Below, piece by piece: positions 6,318-7,980 of a stretch of DNA of 7,980 nucleotides; the stretch's first letter is position 1, and each line of letters begins with the position of its first letter. Where the stretch lies: assembly GCA_947177005.1 (NCBI GenBank), contig CAMWSZ010000119.1, forward strand, positions 1-7,980, written 5' to 3'. Under the pieces are notes generated by a model. It made no database searches. It worked only from the letters and a program-made list of their open reading frames with translations, and had not been told where the DNA came from. Source of the DNA: an uncultured Clostridia bacterium (lineage in GTDB: Bacteria; Bacillota; Clostridia; Oscillospirales; Oscillospiraceae). Position numbers and translations under genes: made by a program.

Positions 6318-7980
6318 GATTTGTGCGGCGATGCCGCCAAGGATTTCTTCGCACTCGCCAATGCTGTTCTCGAAAACACCGATACGCATCAAACAGCGTT
6401 CATAAATATCAGCATCTACCGTTCCTTTGGTAATGACATTATAGATGTTTACGGCTTCGCTTCTTTGGCCTCTGCGATCAATTCGGCCGATACGCTGCTC
6501 GATACGCATTGGATTCCAGGGTAGGTCGTAGTTGATCATGGTGTCGCAGAATTGATAGTCAAGACCTTCCGATCCGACCTCTGTAAACAGAAGAATATCA
6601 ATAGCGTCCGGATTTTCTCTTTCCAGCTCAAAGCGGCGCTTCAGCTCGTAGCGCTGTTCATCCTTCACGCTTCCATCCACCTGCTCAACGCGCTGCCCTT
6701 TGGATTGCAGTTTCTTTTTGAGATAGGCCAACGTGTGCCGGAATGTGCTGAACAGCATGATTTTGTTGTTGCCGTCAGCTTGCTTTTGCTGAATGATCTC
6801 GTACACTTTTTCAATCTTCGGATCGCGATCCGGCAGGGCTTCTGCCAGCGCAAGCACATTCTTTGCCAAGCGAACCAGCGTCTCGGAACTATCGGAATCC
6901 AAGTCGTAATCTTTAAAATCAAGTTCCGGATCATCATTCATGCTCTGAAAGCGATGCTCAATCATATCGCGAATATGGGGAGCAAGTCCAAAAATACAAC
7001 TCGCCGCCTGCCGCCGGATCGTACTGATCATGAATGGAACAGCCCTTGCGCCATGCAGCGCCGCCAGTGAGCTGGCCTCAAACCGCAGCAATTCATCATG
7101 AAGCTGCCTCTGCTCAGGCGTAAATTCCGTTTCAATCGTTATGCTGCGTCTGACGCAAAAATCTTGAATATCACGTCTGCGGGTTCGGTTAATCATGGTG
7201 CTGAAACTGTGCAATGACTCGACATCTGAAATTAAGCGAACACGATCCTCACGTGATATGTCCTCTTGCTCAAGCCGCGTCAGGATGTCGTCATACAGCG
7301 GGTTGCCTGCAATAACGCTGTCCCCCCACTGCGTTTTTCTAACCTGAAGCAGTTCTTGCGCCGCCTTGGTTTGCCAGTTTCCGTCCGTGCTTCGGATTGT
7401 GCGAACGCACTTTGAAATATATTCGTTGGGCTTGGACATCATATGGAATGTTTTCTGGTCTATGACAATATCCGGGCGCAATATATTAAGCAACGTGAAT
7501 AGATCATCATCGCCGGTCTGAAGCGGGGTCGCCGTTAGCATAACAACCGCGTCAGCATGATCGCAGAAAAATTTTGTGCATTTATAGGCGAACGCCTTTT
7601 CCTTGTCCATACTGCCGTTTCGAATGTGATGTGCCTCATCAACGATAACGAGATCAAAATGTGGAGCTGGTTCAAGGTCTGACAGGCCAAAATTTTTCGC
7701 TCTATTGGAGCTTTCACCGCTGTATGCGCGGCCATCCAAGATGGAGTACGGAATAATCGCTTTATAATACCGCTGCGGCCATTCACCGTCACGATCTGTA
7801 TCCGAGATTGCCTGCCGCAGGGTTGCCCCGTCCAGCGGAATAAAGTCCTCATCAAAGCGTTTCATTTCCAATTCCCACTTGCGTTCAGCCACGAGTGGGC
7901 GAGGGCAGATAATCAGGAGTTTCTCCCACTCCTGCCGGGCGGCTAATTCTTTAATAATCAGTCCGGCGTCAATCGGTGTT
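6315..7980 (-). CDS. SNF2-type SF2 DNA helicase/translocase, motor core (N-terminus cut by window edge, ends at in-frame TAG)
   Basis: An ATP-driven motor of the SNF2 superfamily 2 class, expected to translocate on double-stranded nucleic acid. The open frame runs past the GTG at 7892 to the window edge: 29 more codons encode TPIDAGLIIKELAARQ, then EWEKLLIICPRPLV, which is the usual sequence just after motif I, so 7892 is not the true start. Counting from the GTG codon, motif II is VDEAHHIRN (DEAH at 85-88), motif III is LTATPLQT (TATP 120-123), motif IV lies near IMLFSTFRHTLAYL, motif V is EVGSEGLDYQ (438-447), and motif VI is QRIGRIDRRGQ (466-476). The combination of DEAH, GLDYQFCD, LPWNPMRIEQ and IGRIDRRGQ is typical of bacterial RapA/DrmD-like SNF2 proteins. 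The frame stops at TAG (6317-6315), directly after GGIAAQI, but stays open beyond it in the same frame into the C-terminal domain at 5286-6257. Sure of the family; the exact subfamily is inferred. Confidence 0.93.
   Translation of the reverse strand, partial: TPIDAGLIIKELAARQEWEKLLIICPRPLVAERKWELEMKRFDEDFIPLDGATLRQAISDTDRDGEWPQRYYKAIIPYSILDGRAYSGESSNRAKNFGLSDLEPAPHFDLVIVDEAHHIRNGSMDKEKAFAYKCTKFFCDHADAVVMLTATPLQTGDDDLFTLLNILRPDIVIDQKTFHMMSKPNEYISKCVRTIRSTDGNWQTKAAQELLQVRKTQWGDSVIAGNPLYDDILTRLEQEDISREDRVRLISDVESLHSFSTMINRTRRRDIQDFCVRRSITIETEFTPEQRQLHDELLRFEASSLAALHGARAVPFMISTIRRQAASCIFGLAPHIRDMIEHRFQSMNDDPELDFKDYDLDSDSSETLVRLAKNVLALAEALPDRDPKIEKVYEIIQQKQADGNNKIMLFSTFRHTLAYLKKKLQSKGQRVEQVDGSVKDEQRYELKRRFELERENPDAIDILLFTEVGSEGLDYQFCDTMINYDLPWNPMRIEQRIGRIDRRGQRSEAVNIYNVITKGTVDADIYERCLMRIGVFENSIGECEEILGGIAAQI

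Noticed and set aside
6315..6360. A recoding hairpin (SECIS- or PYLIS-like) around the TAG
   Set aside because: By eye, only stems of about three bases form near the codon; nothing supports a structured element.
6093..7070. Long plus-strand frames opposite the helicase (6093-6524, 6552-7070)
   Set aside because: They lie antisense to frames with clear helicase motifs and show no protein family of their own.

Overview
The window suggests a Gram-positive bacterium of moderate GC content, most likely a Clostridia-type Firmicute. The reasons are a strong GAGGAG ribosome site, the codon usage, and a remnant that matches my memory of clostridial tRNA-Thr(GGU). This is inference, because there is no rRNA or marker gene here.

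All convincing genes lie on the minus strand and read from the right edge towards the left. At the right (7980 to 5286) is a SNF2-type superfamily 2 ATPase. Its N-terminus is cut off by the window edge, at or just after motif I. It resembles the RapA/DrmD group of large bacterial helicases. An in-frame TAG codon at 6317-6315 interrupts it. The frame stays open on both sides of the TAG, and the downstream 323-residue ORF (5286-6257) looks like the C-terminal domain of the same helicase. The gene is therefore amber-interrupted, read through, split in two, or affected by a base error.

Three bases after the helicase C-terminal part comes a 1571-residue protein (567-5282), translationally linked to it. 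It has two sacsin/NO VEIN-like GHKL (Hsp90-type) ATPase modules and a C-terminal CxxC...CxxC zinc-binding motif that resembles a degenerate HNH finger. A SNF2 motor coupled to a giant double-GHKL protein looks like a nucleic-acid-directed conflict (defence) system. It has part of the DISARM flavour (DrmD-like helicase), but no methylase, DrmA, DrmB or DrmC is visible here.

The left 566 bases hold no convincing gene. They contain a 30-base stretch (74-103, minus strand) matching the anticodon-loop-to-T-loop part of a tRNA-Thr(GGU), without the pairing halves of its stems. This is what an attachment-site scar of a tRNA-targeting integrative element looks like. Short direct repeats lie beside it. 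The simplest reading is that the helicase/GHKL operon is cargo near one end of a genomic island whose integrase is outside the window.
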